DNA from: Pavlovales sp. CCMP2436
Lineage: Eukaryota; Haptophyta; Pavlovophyceae; Pavlovales
Length of the DNA: 26,482 bases
Direction of reading: 5' to 3'
Assembly: GCA_026770615.1 (NCBI GenBank)
Contig: MU631315.1
Span: 247,472 to 273,953 of the forward strand
Each line of letters begins with the position of its first letter. Position 1 is the stretch's first letter. Below the pieces are notes generated by a model. That model saw only the letters and a list, made by a program, of their open reading frames with translations, searched no databases and was not told the origin of the DNA. The position numbers and the translations under genes were made by a program. Positions 8,000 through 16,415 of the stretch are shown here, in pieces.

Positions 8000-8113
8000 C
8001 ACACGGGTGCAGGCGGCGATTGGCGATATCTCACGATCGTCACCGATGGTCTGCCTACTGACTATCGCTTCAAGACGCTATATATAGCTATATTATTAGT
8101 ATATCTGTATCTA

Positions 8114-8229
8114 GTTATATTAATGAAGGGGGGTTCGGGCTGGCGATACGTTTCAAGTTCAAGTCAGGCTGATCTTAGCGCTCCAACGCAGGCTCCTACG
8201 CGCTACGCTGAAGTGGGGAGCTGGTAGAA
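8114..8229 (+). mobile_element. 5' end of the largest family-2 copy
   Basis: The segment starts at TATATTAATGAAGGGGGGTT and runs through GGGCTGGCG, CTGATCTTAGCGCTCCAACG and GTGGGGAGCTGGTAGAAGTG into the ORF at 8230. This is the copy with the most interior sequence. Confidence 0.75.
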
Positions 8230-9356
8230 GTGGTGGATGACGAGGAAGCCGAAAACAAAGCGCTGACGTCACTGCGCAACGCGGGGCCGCCCGACAGTGC
8301 GCGAGCAAGCGAGTCCATTGGTGATCCCACCGGTGACGTATCACTGGGAAGCAATCGGGTTTTGAATGTTAAGAAATCGTTTGCGCGTGCAGGGCGCGGG
8401 CCGCAGCGCGGGGGCGCGGTGGAAGCACTGGGTGAAGAGGGAGCCGAAGGAGTTAGAGAGGGAGCCGAAGGGGTTGAACTGTCGTCCGACAACGCGAGGC
8501 CGCCCAACAGTGCGCGAACGAACGAGTTCATTGGTAGTCTCGCCCTCGGCGTGTCGCTGGAAAGTGACGGGTTTTTAAAGCCGTGAACTTGTTCGCGCGT
8601 GCAAAGCACGAGCTGCGCAGCGGGGTGCGGGACGCGGGCGCGCTGGAGCGGGCCGATGCGGTAGAAATGAAAGATGCGGAGGAAGCCGAGAGCGGAGCAC
8701 AGACATCACTGCGCAACGCGAGGCCGTCCAGCAGTGCGCGAGCGAGCGAGTTCATTGGTGACCCCACCGTCGGCGTATCGCTTGGAAGCGACGTTTTAAA
8801 TGCCGTGAACTCGTTCGCGCATGCAGGGCGCGGGCCGCCGCGCGGGGGCGCGGTGGAAGGACTAGTCGAAGAAGGAGCCAAAGGAGCCGAACCAGGCAAC
8901 GCGAGTCCGTCCGGCCAAGCGCGAGCGAGCGAGATCATTAGCGGTCTCGCCGTCGGCGTGTTGCTGGGAAGCGATGGGGTTTTGAATGCCGTGTACTCGT
9001 TCGCGCGTGCGGGGCGCGGACTGCAGCGCGGAGGCGCGTTGGAAGGACTGGTTGGAAAAGGAGCCGAAGGAGCCGAGACGTCGAGCGCGAGCGAGTCCAC
9101 TTGATGGCGGGTTTGGGTTTGGAATGCCATGAACTCGTTCGCGCGCGCATGGTGCGAGTAATCGCGCGGAGGCGCGGTGGATGAGGTAGTAGATGAAGCG
9201 TCCGTGATGGAGGTGGCCGATAGCAGTGCGTACAGCAGCTTTGCGAGGCAGTCCATCGGGCTCCCTCATAAGCGGGCAGCGCGAGACTTGCGTCCAAACG
9301 AGAATCGGACGGACCTCATTGAGGCTTATTTCCCGCCGCGCGTACATACACAATAA
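8230..9356 (+). pseudogene. Family-2 gene of about 61-residue repeats, frameshifted
   Basis: The first frame (8230-8586) starts MVDDEEAENKALTSLRNAGP. The second (8583-9104) continues the same repeat after a break at a GGGTTTTTAAAG run; other units have one more or two fewer bases there, so a 1-bp indel is likely. The third (9207-9356) ends RTDLIEAYFPPRVHTQ. About five degenerate units, 180-220 bp each, carry (S)ARASEFIGDP, GVSLGSD, LNAVNSFARAGRG and RGGAVEGL in order; the fifth is partly deleted. No known domain is recognised. Fragments of the 5' end of this gene also sit at 1975-2100 (-) and 7019-7033. It is most likely a decayed gene carried by, or part of, the family-2 element. The minus-strand frames are shadows. 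Confidence 0.6.
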
Positions 9357-9558
9357 GTTCACACGGTGCATCTCATAGTTGAATTCAATACGTTCTGAGT
9401 CAAATTCATCGCCCCGTAGCTTAGTTATAACTACTCGGTGAACTTGCTAAAATTACAAACAAGCAATGCTTAAATTTGCTTAAATTACATACAAACAATC
9501 CAAAAAAACAAGGCTCAACTTCTTAACGGTACGGCTTCTTATTGCCCGCGATCCCCTG
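9345..9558. mobile_element. MITE, copy B (left end degraded)
   Basis: The right end CTTATTGCCCGCGATCCCCTG followed by TA is intact at 9537-9560. The interior shares AAATTACATACAAACAAT with copies A and C. The left inverted end is reduced to something like TACACAATAAGTTC near 9347. The damaged foldback element begins immediately at its right border. Confidence 0.6.
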
Positions 9559-10012
9559 TACTCCCCGCACCATACGGTTGGTCGCATCGGGTACATCCTA
9601 CATTTGTAGGCCTTCCCGACCTCCCCGCCCACTCAAAAGTTGAAACATTTTTTAACTTCTGAGAACCCGGCCGTCTACGCCGCGGGGACTTGGATCCCGG
9701 CCGCGCCGCGCCCGGAGGTGGGGCTGATGGGTTGTAGGCGGCCCTGGTGCTTGCCGGTGGTGCTCATCAAGCGCGCCGTGTCACCTCTGAGGCGCGCAGG
9801 TGCGGCCGTCGCGCCCTCGTTCGCCTGGGACGGGGGGCGATAAGGCGGCTCTTCGGAGGAGAAGGACACACTGCTCACCAATGAGGTGCGCGACGGCTCC
9901 CCGCCCCCCCTGAAGATCCGGGGACCGGGAGAAGGCCCGGGGAGCCGTCGCGCACTGCATAGGTAAGCAGTGTGCCCTTCTCCTCCGAAAGCCCTCGTCA
10001 TCGCCCCTGATC
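9558..10012. mobile_element. Foldback element, damaged second copy
   Basis: This is homologous to 21379-22327. It starts GTACTCCCCG, carries the block CCCGGCCGTCTACGCCG, then GGACTTGGATCCCGGCCGCG, and meets itself near 9900-9939 (CGCGACGGCTCC ... GGGGAGCCGTCGCG). The right arm breaks off after about 75 bp near 10012 (GCCCCTGATCAG). The ORFs crossing it are symmetry by-products. Confidence 0.7.
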
Positions 10013-10029
10013 AGTAGGCCACCGGCCGA

Positions 10030-10284
10030 CAATCTTTCCTTCGGGCACACGACCTCGAGCACCCAATAACTGAGATAGGCACACTGCAAGGTCAAGGTCA
10101 CAGAAGGTCACCTCCAAAGCGCTAACCCCGTCGGCTCGCACGACGGACACATCCGCGGCGACCCAAATCTTACCTTCGGGCACACGACTTCGAGCACCCA
10201 GACCGAGATAGGCACACTACAAGGTCACCCGCGGCGCGCGCACTGCCCCGTCAGCTCGCACGACGGATGCATCCGCGGTGACGC
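10030..10284 (+). repeat. Two tandem units of about 120-134 bp
   Basis: Unit 1 (10030-10163) and unit 2 (10164-10284) both carry CCTTCGGGCACACGAC, GAGATAGGCACACT, CAAGGTCA, GCTCGCACGACGGA and CATCCGCGG in order. No gene is seen. Confidence 0.7.
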
Positions 10285-10437
10285 CTCAGCCAACGGCTCG
10301 TGGCCGCGACAGCCCGTGCAACAGTCGCGACGACCTTCACCGTCAGCCGACGGTCTCAGACCGCGCCGAAGGCCCCCCAGCCACGGGGACCTTCGCCGTC
10401 AGCTATCGGTCCACGACCGTGGGCACGGTCGGCGCGC

Positions 10438-10625
10438 ACACTTCGAACCCGCCAACCGCGGCAGCCCTCGAATTCAGCCAGCGTCGCCCCGTCGCCCTAA
10501 ATTGCAATACCCCCATAATCGGTACCCCATGGGCACCCATACTCGGTTTACGGCCTGTTGGCGCAGCGGCACTTCGAACCCACCAACCACGGCAGCCTTT
10601 GAATTCAGCCAGCGTCGCCCCCGCA
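10438..10625 (+). repeat. Two direct 55-bp repeats
   Basis: A block beginning CACTTCGAACC and ending TTCAGCCAGCGTCGCCCC occurs near 10438-10493 and again near 10569-10623. Together with the tandem units to the left this forms a repeat-only lead-in to the satellite. Open frames here are low-complexity. Confidence 0.65.
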
Positions 10626-11393
10626 CCTCGGGAGGACGACAAACGCGTAAATGCGTAATTTGCATAATTTGTAAGGGTCGATCCATAACCAAATTAAGTT
10701 TATACGCTAGGTACTTACTGACTGTAGCTCGGGTCAATCCGTTGCCCTACCTGCCTACTCGATGACCGGAAAGCAGCATGCTCGTATTACAGCGTCACCT
10801 CCCGAACCTTGGAATGACGACACGCGCGTAAATACGCTTTATTTTCTTAATTCATATGGGTCATTACATAACCCTAAATTAAGTTCATAAGTTAAACATG
10901 CTACTTCTGTAGCTCGGGTCAATCCGTTGCCCTAACTGCCCACCCGATGACAGGAAGGCAGCATGCTCGTATTACAGCGTCACCTACCGGACCTCGGGGA
11001 CGGGAGGATGGCACGCGCGTAGCGGTAAATGCTTTATTTTCTTAATTTGTATGGGTTATTCCATAACCCTAAATTAAGTTAATAACACGCTACTTCACGC
11101 TACTTCTGTAGCTCGGGTCAATTCATAGCCCTACCTGCCCACTCGATGACATTGACCGGAAGGCAGCATGTTCGTATAACAGCGTCACCTCCCAGACCTC
11201 GAGAGGATGGCACGCGCGTGAATACTTTATTTTCTTAATTTGTAGGTGTTATTCCATAACCCCAGATTAATTTAGTTATAGCTACTTGTGTAGCTTGGGT
11301 CGTTCCGTAGCCCTAACTGCCCACCCGATGACCGGAAGGCAGCATGCTCGTATTATAGCAGATGTGTGTTGAACCATGCTGAGCCACTATATA

Positions 11394-11585
11394 CTGATAG
11401 GGATTCAAGCTGGCGTCTGACTGTTCTGAATGTTTTGCTGGTCTGAGCGCTGCGTCGCCCATTGCCTGCTGCGTGACTTAGTCGGCTGCGCTGGCTTTAT
11501 ATACGGATAGGGATTCAAGCTGGCGTCTGACTGTTCTGAATGTTTTGCTGGTCTGAGCGCTGCGTCGCCCATTGCCTGCTGCGTG
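11394..11585 (-). mobile_element. Family-1 ends, two tandem copies beside the gap
   Basis: GATAGGGATTCAAGCTGGCG occurs at about 11397 and again at about 11508. Each is followed by the family-1 sequence through GCGTCGCCCATTGCCTGCTG. The second copy runs into the N stretch. It interrupts the satellite after TTGAACCATGCTGAGCCACT, a phrase that also precedes repeat ends at 4385-4402 and 21108-21122. Confidence 0.75.
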
Positions 11586-11965
11586 NNNNNNNNNNNNNNN
11601 NNNNNNNNNNNNNNNNNNNNNNNNNNNNNNNNNNNNNNNNNNNNNNNNNNNNNNNNNNNNNNNNNNNNNNNNNNNNNNNNNNNNNNNNNNNNNNNNNNNN
11701 NNNNNNNNNNNNNNNNNNNNNNNNNNNNNNNNNNNNNNNNNNNNNNNNNNNNNNNNNNNNNNNNNNNNNNNNNNNNNNNNNNNNNNNNNNNNNNNNNNNN
11801 NNNNNNNNNNNNNNNNNNNNNNNNNNNNNNNNNNNNNNNNNNNNNNNNNNNNNNNNNNNNNNNNNNNNNNNNNNNNNNNNNNNNNNNNNNNNNNNNNNNN
11901 NNNNNNNNNNNNNNNNNNNNNNNNNNNNNNNNNNNNNNNNNNNNNNNNNNNNNNNNNNNNNNNNN
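11586..11965. other. Assembly gap (380 N)
   Basis: The bases are unknown. The left flank is a family-1 end and the right flank is satellite, so the gap probably holds more of one or both. Proteins that span it are meaningless. Confidence 0.98.
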
Positions 11966-12950
11966 GTGTCAACTCCCGCACCTCGGGATGACGATACGCG
12001 CTTAAAACTGCAATTTTCTTTATGCACAAGGGTCATTCCATAACCCCATATGAAGTTAATAACACGCCAATTCTTTAGCTCGGGTCAATCTAGCCCTACC
12101 TGCCCACCCGATGACCGGAAGGCAGAGTAATCGTATCACCGCATCACCTCCTGAACCTCGGGATGACGACACACGCGTAACTACACATTTCTTTTCTAAA
12201 TTCGTAAGGTCATTCCATGACCCTTAATTGAGATAATGACATGCTATACTTCTGTAGCTCGGGTCAACTCATAGCCCCAACTCCCCACGTGGTGACCGGA
12301 AGGCCGCATGCTCGTATTACAGCGTCACCTCCCGAACCTCGGGATGATGGCACGCACGTAAAAACGCAATTTTCTTAATTGACAAGGGTTATTCCATAAC
12401 CCCATATGAAGTTTATAACATGCTAATATTTAGCTCGGGTCAAACCCCCAATGACCGGAAGGCAGCATGCTCGTATTACAACATCACCTCCCGGACCTCG
12501 GGATGATGACACGCGCGTAGACACTTTATTTTCTTAATTTCATATGGATCATTCCATGACCCTAAATAAAGTTAATACCACGCTACTTCTGTAGCTCGGG
12601 TCAATCCGTTGCCCTACCTGCCCACCCGATGACCGGAAGGCAGCATGCTCGTATTACAGCGTCATCTCCCGGACCTCGGGAGGATAGAACGCGCGTAAAC
12701 ACTTTATTTTCTTAATTCGTATGGGTCATTCCTAAATTAAGTTAATAACACGTAACACGCTACTTTTGTAGCTCGGGTCAATCCGTTGCCCTACCTATCC
12801 ATCCGATGACCGGAAGGCACCATGCTCGTATTACAGCGTCACCTTCTGCACCTCGGGATGAGGGCATGCGCGTAAATACGTGATTTTCTTAATTCGTAAT
12901 ATGGTCATACCATAACCCTAAATTAAGATAATCACACGCTAATCATGTAG

Positions 12951-13127
12951 CAACTACCTCCGTCCATACCCTGCACACACAAGTAGGAAGGCGCTTCGTT
13001 TCGCTAATAAATAAATAAATGTTTTTTTTTTATATGAGAAGTGTATGTACACACATACACCCACACACATACACACAATGAAAATAATATACATATACAT
13101 ACATGTATAAGTATATACCATATAGTG
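12951..13127. repeat. Simple-sequence tract
   Basis: AAATAAATAAATG, a T-run, then CA/TA dinucleotide words (ACACACATACACCCACACAC, ATACATATACATAC). No gene is seen. Confidence 0.7.
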
Positions 13128-13175
13128 TGACCAGCACAACATTCAGAACAGTCAGACGCCAGCTTGAATCCCTAC
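13128..13175 (+). mobile_element. Family-1 end fragment
   Basis: GACCAGCACAACATTCAGAA then CAGACGCCAGCTTGAATCCC. Only the terminal 48 bp or so is present. Confidence 0.7.
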
Positions 13176-13823
13176 CATAAATATAGTGTATGTTAGGTAC
13201 TGTGCTTCTCCAGGATCACGGCCAGGCCTGTTAAGGTCACCCCCGGACCGCCGCGGGCCGTGCCCGCGGGATCAGGTTGTCCTTTAGTGTAGTATCGTAC
13301 CGGTACGCGTCGTGCAGTGCGACTAGTCGAATCAACAGTTCATCTAAAATTAGAGCCTAATTAAGGCGAGCTCCGGCAACTCCGGAGCTGTAGCCGGACT
13401 CTAAGTCCGGCTACGGGGGAAAGGGCTGCGGTCCGATAAAACCCCCTGGGCGCCCTCGGGCACCCACACATCCGTGCAGGTGCTCGAGCGCACACGAATG
13501 CTAACAGTGTAAGAATATATATTAGCGGCTCAGCATGGCTCAACAGGTGTTGTTCAGTCACTGGCTTGGTCAACGTCAGGCTGAGGTCGAGCGATCGACC
13601 CAAACCCTCATGCACCAGCACTCACGCCAAAGGGTGTGAGCGTGTACGTGTAAGAATATACACTGGCAGAGATGTATTCCTGTCGCACCGGCCTCCACTT
13701 CCAGGCTGATGCCTCGAGTCGCCCCTGATAGGCCTTGGGATGAGTCCTTGTCACACCGCCTGCGGTGGCCTGACCGCTGACTCCCAGTCAGCATACATCA
13801 ATACTTAGTCGCTATACTGTTGT
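13176..13823. other. No gene; several short hairpins
   Basis: Visible inverted repeats include GAGCTCCGGCAACTCCGGAG (from 13369) and TAGCCGGACTCTAAGTCCGG (from 13391). GTGTAAGAATATA occurs twice, near 13508 and 13647. ORFs of 70-90 codons on the minus strand show no domain. Confidence 0.4.
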
Positions 13824-14192
13824 AATTTATTCCGCTTGAGTCTTCTCGTCGTCGTCGGTTCATAGCGACGTCAATTTCGCAAGTGAATCCGCCTTTCCAG
13901 CAGGTCTTCGTGACCACCACTGAAAAAATTACATCGTTGAGATGCCGGACACGCCGATGTCCTTGCCACATTGTCGCCGCCGCCGACGCCTTCCATGTGC
14001 CGATGTCGTCGTCGTCCCAGCCGCCCACGTTCGACTTTCACCACAGCTTGCCGTCTCCTTCTCTCGAGCTGCTGCGGCTGCCGCTGCCACCGTTCCCATC
14101 TCCACCACGCCCTCACCCTCGCTCTCACCTTCCCCCTCTCCTCTCCCCTCGCCTTTTTGGTTTCGTCAGTCTTAATCATCGGCTTCTTATCC
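13824..14192 (-). repeat. Family-5 repeat, inverted copy 2
   Basis: This is the reverse complement of 990-1374, from AATTTATTCCGC to GGCTTCTTATCC. The Ser/Pro-rich frame seen in copy 1 is also open here on the plus strand, from about 13883. Either the frame is maintained, or the pyrimidine-rich composition simply lacks stop codons. Confidence 0.75.
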
Positions 14193-14344
14193 AGGCTACG
14201 CCATCTACGCCATCCATAATTATAAACGGTAAACCTCAATAAATCCCGTGGTCCAGCTCCATATCGGACCTACGAACAACGTTTACTGTCGCCTTCGCGA
14301 CAATGGGGGTAACGACGTCGGAAGGGGGGCAATTGCATCACAGA

Positions 14345-14500
14345 TGCCTCCCGCCCGTCCCTCTTCACGGAGGGATATTCAGCGGTGGGGACGGTATCCG
14401 TGTGATCTGCTTAAGGTCCCTTGATCCGAGTGTTTCTCAACGCTTGGGTTCCGGTGGAGACCTATTAGGTGACGGACGTTAATCTAGATATTTACACACG
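14345..14500 (+). repeat. Family-3 repeat, copy A
   Basis: Shared blocks are TGCCTCCCGCCCGTCCCTCT, TTCACGGAGGGATATTCA, then CGGTGGGGACGGTATCCGTG, TTTCTCAACGCTT, CCGGTGGAGAC and GACGGACGTTAA. Further copies lie at 17262-17375 (right part) and 19985-20120. A small hairpin, TGTCGCCTTCGCGACA, lies just upstream near 14288. Confidence 0.7.
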
Positions 14501-14617
14501 TTCAGGTCACTCTCGCGAGTGAACCGCCGTGATATTAATAAGGGATTTAGAACAACGCTATTTAAATTCGCCTATTGAAACGGCAAAGGAGAGGCGGATT
14601 TGTGCCTGATTTAAAAC

Positions 14618-14995
14618 TCAAATTGATGTGCGTGGGGCTTTGTTTTTACCCCTTTTCAAAGTTGAAAGCTCAAGCTGCTGATCTGTCAACCGGCACCTGG
14701 CGCGCGGGTGCCGTCGCGCCGACGGTGCGGGCAGCAGCGCGGGCGGGCGCGCTGTGCTGCGGCGCGTGGCGATCGGGGCCTCGGCGGCCGCCTGCACCCA
14801 CTTGGTCCAGTCCGTCACCGCCCACACCTGACTGCAGTGCGAGCAGCGCACGAGCTCCTGGCCGAGCGAGCGCTCGAGGAAGCAGAGCTGGTGCATACGG
14901 CCATGCGCGCACGGTGACGCGTAGGTCACGCCCGCGACGGCCTCGAGCTGCTCAGCGCACGCGAGGCACGTGCTGAGCGTGCTCGAGCTGGCCAT
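14618..14995 (-). CDS. RING-H2 zinc-finger ORF, probably captured fragment
   Basis: The frame starts MASSSTLSTCLACAEQ in good context (GACGATGG). Residues 10-54 give a complete ligand series for a RING-H2 finger: C10, C13, C29, H31, H35, C38, C51 and C54. The spacing is CX2C-X15-CXH-X3-HX2C-X12-CX2C. RING-H2 domains commonly bind E2 enzymes and act as ubiquitin ligases; that role here is inferred from the motif only. After CSHCSQVWAVTDWTKWVQAA the sequence turns Arg/Pro/Ala-rich, runs through the element's left terminal repeat and stops at 14618, just outside the element. The C-terminus is therefore probably not native and a splice donor or break is likely near residue 65-75. At 125 residues it is short for most RING ligases, which fits a fragment. 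Confidence 0.65.
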   Translation of the reverse strand: MASSSTLSTCLACAEQLEAVAGVTYASPCAHGRMHQLCFLERSLGQELVRCSHCSQVWAVTDWTKWVQAAAEAPIATRRSTARPPALLPAPSARRHPRARCRLTDQQLELSTLKRGKNKAPRTSI

Positions 14996-15245
14996 CGTCG
15001 CGCAGTCCGGCCGGGTACTGGCTCAGCGCACGCGGGGCGACGCTGCCTGGCTTGGCGCGCTCGAGTGCGCTCGGGTTGGGGGTGTCTGTCCCCGCGTGCG
15101 GTCGTCGGCGAGCTGACCGGTCGACTGTGTGCGCGCCCAGCAGCCTCGGCGCGACGGCGTCCGCGCGCCAGGTGCCGGTTGACGGATCGGCAGCTTGAGC
15201 TTTCATTTTTGAAAAGGGGTAAAAACAAAGCCCCCACGCACATCA
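14624..15245. mobile_element. 622-bp TIR element carrying a RING-finger gene segment
   Basis: The left end TGATGTGCGTGGGGCTTTGT, from 14624, is matched in inverted form by ...CAAAGCCCCCACGCACATCA ending at 15245. Inverted similarity extends for about 99 bp on each side (14623-14721 and 15148-15246), through TACCCCTTTTCAAA, TCAACCGGCACCTGGCGCGC and GCCGTCGCGCC. AAAT flanks it on both sides (14620-14623 and 15246-15249), a likely 4-bp target duplication. No transposase is encoded. The interior (about 430 bp) carries the RING ORF on the minus strand, so this looks like a non-autonomous element with a captured gene segment. Confidence 0.75.
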
Positions 15246-15439
15246 AAATGTGCCCGCTTCGCGCCAACGAGGCTCCGGCTCATCCGAACGCTGCTCGCAC
15301 GTATCCCCCCCCCCCTCAGCTGCAACCCCTTGAGCATTGTGTTCGGACCACCATAGGGAAACTCCTTGGGTGCCAGTAGAGCTCTCGCCGGTGGCGAGCT
15401 GCCTGGGCTGGCACCGCTCTCGCCTGACTCGCACGTGCG
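15246..15439. other. Gap between RING element and next gene
   Basis: A pyrimidine run ending CCCCCCTCAG at about 15308-15319 is followed by an open stretch reading LQPLEHCVRTTIGKLLGCQ and a TAG. It might be a terminal exon on the plus strand, but no partner exon is identified. Confidence 0.25.
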
Positions 15440-15852
15440 ATGACGCCATGGGTGAAGATGCAAAAGGCCTACTGGTGGAACGGGCCGGCCGTCCTGCAGA
15501 TCGGTACGGCTTCAGCGTTCAGCGTTAACGCGTTCAGCGTTGGCACAGGTGCGTGCGCTGTGTACGCCTGTGTGTCGCAATGTGCGCTTCGCAAGGGAGT
15601 TGTGTGCTGACCGTGCCAATGCCTGACCCCTGCCGCGCAGCCCAAGCGCTGAACGTGTCAGGGGTCGCTATTGCCAACGCGTCGGTGATCAACGCCTCGT
15701 TCGCAAACATCGGCGCAGTCGAGGGCATAAACTTTACAATAATCAACACGGCGCAGGTGGGTGGTGCGTCCTTCGCCGTCGTCGACATCGGGACGGCAAA
15801 CGGCGCGGATTTTGCCGCCGTGCACGTGGGGTCAGTATTCGGGACGGGGTGA
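15440..15852 (+). CDS. Spliced repeat protein, possible beta-solenoid fragment
   Basis: Exon 1 is 15440-15548 (MTPWVKMQKAYWWNGPAVLQ then GTASAFSVNAFSVGT). The intron is 15549-15640 (GTGCGT...GCGCAG, 92 nt) and exon 2 starts at 15641. Joining gives ...FSVGTA then QALNVSGVAIANASVINASF, so the same short-period pattern continues across the junction. This is strong support for the splice. Exon 2 goes on NIGAVEGINFTIINTAQVGG and ASFAVVDIGTANGADFAAVH. The regular alternation of small residues with F/I/V about every five residues suggests a beta-helix or pentapeptide-like solenoid; no named family is recognised. The frame stops at TGA 15850-15852, but GGGGTGAGTGG at 15846 is a strong splice donor, so the real gene may continue. 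A family-1 mini-element (15956) and other repeats lie where a next exon could be. Confidence 0.55.
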
Positions 15853-15955
15853 GTGGTCGTGGCACGCGTTTGTCTACACCTTCGGCCATCGTCATACGGC
15901 GCGCACTACATGCGTGTGTGTGGGCGTATTTGAGTCGCGCGCAAGCTCAGGCTCA

Positions 15956-16027
15956 GATAGGGATTCAAGCTGGCGTGTGATTGTACGAATTATGTAGAAC
16001 AGTCAGACGCCAGCTTGATTCCCTATC
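15956..16027. mobile_element. 72-bp mini-element made of two inverted family-1 ends
   Basis: GATAGGGATTCAAGCTGGCGT at 15956-15976 faces ACGCCAGCTTGATTCCCTATC at 16007-16027, with about 30 bp between. One base pair differs in the 21-bp arms, and similarity extends a few bases beyond. It shows that the family-1 end can act as a terminal inverted repeat. Confidence 0.75.
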
Positions 16028-16250
16028 AGAAATATGTTAGTTATTTATAATGATACCTTGGATTTAGCTGGTGTCTGGCTGTCATGGAAGTTTAACTTAC
16101 TTGTATACTAAATGCGCAGCGACGTCGGGGTCGAATTCCGAATCATTTAAATATTGGCGCGATTCCGTGGCACGAAATAGGGTCAGGCCTCAGGGACAGG
16201 GGTATTAGTGAGTATAGTATTACCGAATAGGATCTGTATCGGGGGTCATA
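16028..16250. other. No independent gene; possible exon remnant on minus strand
   Basis: The part next to the MITE (16250 down to about 16140, minus strand) can be read in frame with the interrupted ORF at 16416-16672. TGGCGCGATTCCG near 16155 recurs near 16606, so a small repeat is present. Confidence 0.3.
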
Positions 16251-16415
16251 CAGGGGATAAAGGGCAATACGAAAGCGTAACGTTAAGCAACTGAGCCTCG
16301 TTTTGCGTGCCCTTCAATAGTAATTTAAGCAAAATTAAACATTGTTTGTATGTATTTTACTAAAAAACTAAGCCACAGCCTCAAATTCGCCGTTCTTATT
16401 GCCCGCGATCCCCTG
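16251..16415. mobile_element. MITE, copy C, with TA duplication
   Basis: CAGGGGATAAAGGGCAATA at the left faces TATTGCCCGCGATCCCCTG at the right. TA flanks both sides (16249-16250 and 16416-16417). The element is 165 bp, AT-rich inside, with AAACATTGTTTGTATGTA matching the interior word of copies A and B. It interrupts the open frame at 16416-16672 (-). Confidence 0.85.

Larger units (their letters stand above)
10620..12950 (+). repeat. Satellite array, period about 180 bp
   Basis: The monomer includes ACCTCGGGATGACGACACGC, TTTATTTTCTTAATT, a GGGTYATTCCATRACCC hairpin, GCTACTTCTGTAGC, TCGGGTCAATCCGTTGCCCT and GATGACCGGAAGGCAGCATG. The GCATGCTCG landmark falls at 10776, 10961, 11166 and 11342, and after the gap at 12306, 12465, 12643 and 12820, with a diverged form at 12125. 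Spacings run from 159 to 205 bp, mostly 176-185. The array is broken by a family-1 piece and by 380 unknown bases. It has no conserved reading frame. Confidence 0.9.

Noticed and set aside
8528..9371. Minus-strand ORFs opposite the 61-residue repeat gene
   Set aside because: They mirror the same tandem DNA. The plus-strand frame keeps sensible repeat units and a start shared with other copies.
11478..12043. Long ORFs across the N stretch
   Set aside because: Most of the sequence is unknown; the frames exist only because N does not encode a stop.
10620..12950. Telomere-like CCCTAAAT words in the satellite
   Set aside because: They occur once per monomer of about 180 bp inside a longer conserved unit, not as short tandem telomere repeats.
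10620..12950. CRISPR-like array
   Set aside because: The whole monomer is similar from copy to copy, with no short repeat and unique spacers, and the setting is eukaryotic.
13824..14242. Ser/Pro-rich 119-codon protein in the second family-5 copy
   Set aside because: Several frames are open here because the DNA is pyrimidine-rich; not enough to call a gene.
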